From positions 1 to 64,000 of the forward strand of contig NZ_JAHBYD010000011.1 of assembly GCF_019636135.1 (NCBI RefSeq): 64,000 nt of DNA, in the 5' to 3' direction. The position numbers and the translations under genes were made by a program. Shown here one piece after another: positions 61,823-64,000 of the stretch. Every line of letters starts with the position of its first letter. Position 1 is the stretch's first letter. Source of the DNA: Phenylobacterium sp. (lineage in GTDB: Bacteria; Pseudomonadota; Alphaproteobacteria; Caulobacterales; Caulobacteraceae). The notes under the pieces are model-generated. The model was not told the DNA's origin, did not search any database, and saw only the letters and a list, made by a program, of their open reading frames with translations.

Positions 61823-63036
61823 CGCAGCGCCAGCAGGCGCAGGCTCGCCGCGGACCCCAGCAGGGCCGCCAGCATCACCAGCGCCATGGTCCGCGGCCCG
61901 TCGTCGTGGAACAGCGCCGTCAGGCTGGAGGCCGCTGCGCCCGTGGCGAACGACAGGGTGCCCATCAGGGCCGAGATGGCGCCGGCCCTCAGGGGGTCGA
62001 CGTTGAGCGCGCCGGCCATGGTGTTGCCCTGCATGAAGCCGTAGCTCGACAGCAGCAGGAACAGCAGCGGCAGGACGGTCCACTGGCCGCCGATCCCGCT
62101 GACCGCGGCGATCGTCATCAGCACGGCGAAGACCACGGCGACCGTGCTCGCGCGCCGCAGGACCGCGTCGGGGGTCATGCGCCGGAGCACGATCCGGTTG
62201 ATCTGGCCCGTCCCGATCACGCCCAGGGCGTTGATCCCGAAGATCCAGGGATAGACGCCCGGCGAGTAGCCGTAGGCCCCCATGATCAGACCCGGCGACG
62301 AGGAGATGTAGGTGAAGAGCGTGGCCCCGTTCAGGGCGCCGGCCAGCGCATAGCCGATCAGGCGCGGCTGGCGCAGCAGCGCGGCGTAGGCCTGGAACGG
62401 GTTCTCCTTCGACGCCTGGATCGCGGTCGCCTCGGAGCGGGACTCGGTCATCCGCAGCGCCGCGGCGAGCAGCAGCGCCACGCCGACCGCGGTCATGAAC
62501 CAGAAGTTGGACTGCCAGCCGCCGACGGTGAGCAGCATGCTGCCGAGGATCGGCGCCAGGATCGGCGCCAGGCCCATGATCAGCATCATCAGGCTGAGCA
62601 TGCGGGCGGTCTCGGTGTGGTCGAACCGGTCGCGGATCACGGCGCGGGCGACCACGCCGCCGGCGCAGGCGCCCAGCGCCTGCACGAAGCGCGCGGCGAG
62701 CAGCATCGTCGCCGAGGTCGCCATGGCGCAGGCCGCAGACGCCACAATGAAGATCACCACGCCCAGCACGATCGGGACGCGCCGCCCGATCCGGTCGGAC
62801 CACGGGCCGTAGAACGGCTGGCCCACCGCCATCCCGGCCAGGAACGCCGCCACCGTCGCCTGCGCTTCGGCAGGATCGGCCCTCAGCCCCGCGGCGATGG
62901 CCGGCAGGCTCGGCAGGTACATGTCGATGGCGAGCGGCCCCATGGCCGTCAGCGAGCCCAGGAGCACGACGAGGCCCCAGGGCGTGGGCGGCGGCGGGGT
63001 GGCGGAAGACTCGTTGGCGGACGTCACGGCGCCCAT
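61816..63036 (-). CDS. Bcr/CflA-family drug-resistance MFS transporter
   Basis: 406 residues from the ATG at 63036; the longer frame to 63948 is spurious. Twelve membrane segments; the Bcr/CflA signature GPLAIDMYLPSLPAIAAGL at the N-terminus, GQPFYGPWSDRIGRRVPIVLG (loop 2-3 MFS motif) and RFVQALGACAGGVVARAVIRD (motif C region). Proton-driven efflux of bicyclomycin, chloramphenicol or related compounds is the family function; the actual substrate is unknown. Confidence 0.92.
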   Translation of the reverse strand: MGAVTSANESSATPPPPTPWGLVVLLGSLTAMGPLAIDMYLPSLPAIAAGLRADPAEAQATVAAFLAGMAVGQPFYGPWSDRIGRRVPIVLGVVIFIVASAACAMATSATMLLAARFVQALGACAGGVVARAVIRDRFDHTETARMLSLMMLIMGLAPILAPILGSMLLTVGGWQSNFWFMTAVGVALLLAAALRMTESRSEATAIQASKENPFQAYAALLRQPRLIGYALAGALNGATLFTYISSSPGLIMGAYGYSPGVYPWIFGINALGVIGTGQINRIVLRRMTPDAVLRRASTVAVVFAVLMTIAAVSGIGGQWTVLPLLFLLLSSYGFMQGNTMAGALNVDPLRAGAISALMGTLSFATGAAASSLTALFHDDGPRTMALVMLAALLGSAASLRLLALRQ

Positions 63037-63093
63037 GCGCTTACTGGCTAAGTCGGGATGTGGGAAACCCGGAATCGCTCGGAGGGACCTCGA

Positions 63094-64000
63094 ATGGGCG
63101 CGCTCGAGACCATGATGCCGCCGCCGAAGCGGGCGCGCGTGAACGGCGTGGAGATCGGCTACTACGAGGCCGGCCCGCGCGAGGGCGTCCCGATCGTGCT
63201 CAGCCACGGCTTCCCGGAGCTGGCGTTCTCGTGGCGCCACCAGATCAAGGCGCTGGGCGACGCCGGCCGCTGGGTGATCGCGCCCGACCAGCGCGGCTAC
63301 GGTCTCTCGGGCAAGCCGGGAGCCGTCCCCGACTACGACATCGACCACCTGACCGGCGACATGGCGGGCCTGCTCGACCACCTGGGCGTGGAGAAGGCGA
63401 TCTTCTGCGGCCACGACTGGGGCGGCTTCGTCGTGTGGCAGATGCCGCTGGTCCATCCGGAGCGGGTGGCGGGCGTCATCGGCCTCAACACGCCCTTCCT
63501 GCCGCGCGGACCGTCGGACCCCATCGCCGCGATGCGGGCGCGCTTCGGTCCCGACATGTACATCGTCTGGTTCCAGACCCCGGACGAGCCCGAGGCGGTG
63601 CTGGGCGCCGACACCAGGCGGACCATGGACTTCTTCATGCGCCGCCCGGCCGCCGGGCCGGTGGCGCCGCCGCCGTCGGCCTCGGGCTCGACCTTCGCCT
63701 TCCGCGACCTGCTGAAGGCGTGGGACCCGTCGGTCGATCCGCGCGAGCGGCTGCTGAGCGACGGCGAACTGGCGGTCTTCGCCGACGCCTTCCGCGACGG
63801 CGGCTTCTTCGGCCCCGTGAGCTGGTACCGCAACTTCACCCGCAACTGGGAACGCGCCGAGGCGCTGCCCACCCGGATCGACGGCCTCCCCTGCCTGATG
63901 ATCACGGCCGAACTGGACGCCGTGCTGCCGCCCGCCGCGGCGGAGCACATGCCCGCCTTCGTCGGCGACCTGGAGACGACCATGGTCAAGGGCTCGGGCC
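63094..64000 (+). CDS. Alpha/beta hydrolase, epoxide-hydrolase-like (3' end beyond window)
   Basis: An open frame from the ATG at 63094 (GGAGGGA site) to the window edge, at least 302 codons. It begins with GVEIGYYEAGPREG, then the oxyanion motif LSHGFPELAFSWRHQ, PDQRGYGLSGKP and the nucleophile motif FCGHDWGGFVVWQ (Asp nucleophile in the HDWGG form, as in epoxide hydrolases and haloalkane dehalogenases). The C-terminal His lies beyond the window. Divergent from the MFS efflux gene by 57 bp. Confidence 0.88.
   Translation, partial: MGALETMMPPPKRARVNGVEIGYYEAGPREGVPIVLSHGFPELAFSWRHQIKALGDAGRWVIAPDQRGYGLSGKPGAVPDYDIDHLTGDMAGLLDHLGVEKAIFCGHDWGGFVVWQMPLVHPERVAGVIGLNTPFLPRGPSDPIAAMRARFGPDMYIVWFQTPDEPEAVLGADTRRTMDFFMRRPAAGPVAPPPSASGSTFAFRDLLKAWDPSVDPRERLLSDGELAVFADAFRDGGFFGPVSWYRNFTRNWERAEALPTRIDGLPCLMITAELDAVLPPAAAEHMPAFVGDLETTMVKGSG

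Noticed and set aside
1..64000. CRISPR arrays, insertion sequences, prophage genes, tRNA/rRNA
   Set aside because: Looked for regularly spaced repeats, transposase or integrase motifs and tRNA T-loop signatures on both strands and found none. This was by eye, not by a search program.

Overview
The window is GC-rich, gene-dense alphaproteobacterial DNA. A TipN-like polar coiled-coil protein at 33050-35578, a complete alphaproteobacterial PEP-CTERM/exosortase locus and a VirB-type secretion operon point to the Caulobacteraceae (Caulobacter or Phenylobacterium-like). That placement is inference from gene content. I see no rRNA, tRNA, CRISPR array, insertion sequence, integrase or phage gene.

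Layout: (1) 1-3441, the end of a VirB type IV secretion operon (virB6 tail, virB9, virB10, virB11) followed by a PilZ protein. (2) 3793-9729, a membrane phosphatase/sulfatase-fold transferase, a DUF1501/DUF1800 pair, and an RTX protein. (3) 9813-30715, a large exopolysaccharide (EPS) locus. It holds a beta-helix lipoprotein, a Wzx flippase, glycosyltransferases (one an Alg14-Alg13-like fusion), a Wzy polymerase, two co-polymerase/CpsD-like pairs, a short outer-membrane export (OPX) protein next to an outer-membrane beta-barrel, an exosortase with EpsI, a PEP-CTERM protein, an AAA ATPase, an EpsD-type isomerase, two hexapeptide acyltransferases and rfbAB. (4) 30748-37113, a DUF4112 protein, a lipid kinase, a decayed transferase fragment, tipN and an EEP-family hydrolase. 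(5) 37160-39214, a secreted beta-helix/RTX protein. (6) 39425-41468, alkylation repair (ogt and an Ada-AlkA fusion). (7) 41624-47367, a glycosyltransferase, galE, and sulfate activation (cysD, cysNC, TSUP exporter). (8) 47464-55302, an accessory uptake/catabolism island: TonB receptor, hydrolase, tandem TetR regulator, CMD-family protein, oxidoreductase. (9) 55483-64000, a TPR-type protein, transporters, two copies of an extragenic repeat, an aminotransferase-amidase-DUF423 operon, and an epoxide-hydrolase-like gene cut by the window edge.

How the EPS genes probably work together: repeat units are built on a lipid carrier by the glycosyltransferases, flipped by Wzx and polymerised by Wzy. The two co-polymerases control chain length, and the short OPX protein plus the adjacent barrel pass the polymer through the outer membrane. 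In parallel, exosortase/EpsI would process the PEP-CTERM protein so that it ends up on or in the polymer layer. No priming sugar-phosphate transferase and no rfbC/rfbD are in the window. The most unusual point is that both CpsD-like ATPases have lost the Walker A lysine, and one has also lost the second aspartate of Walker A'. They look like pseudo-kinases kept beside intact co-polymerases. The pairing of a short, non-lipidated OPX protein with a separate beta-barrel is a second point of interest.
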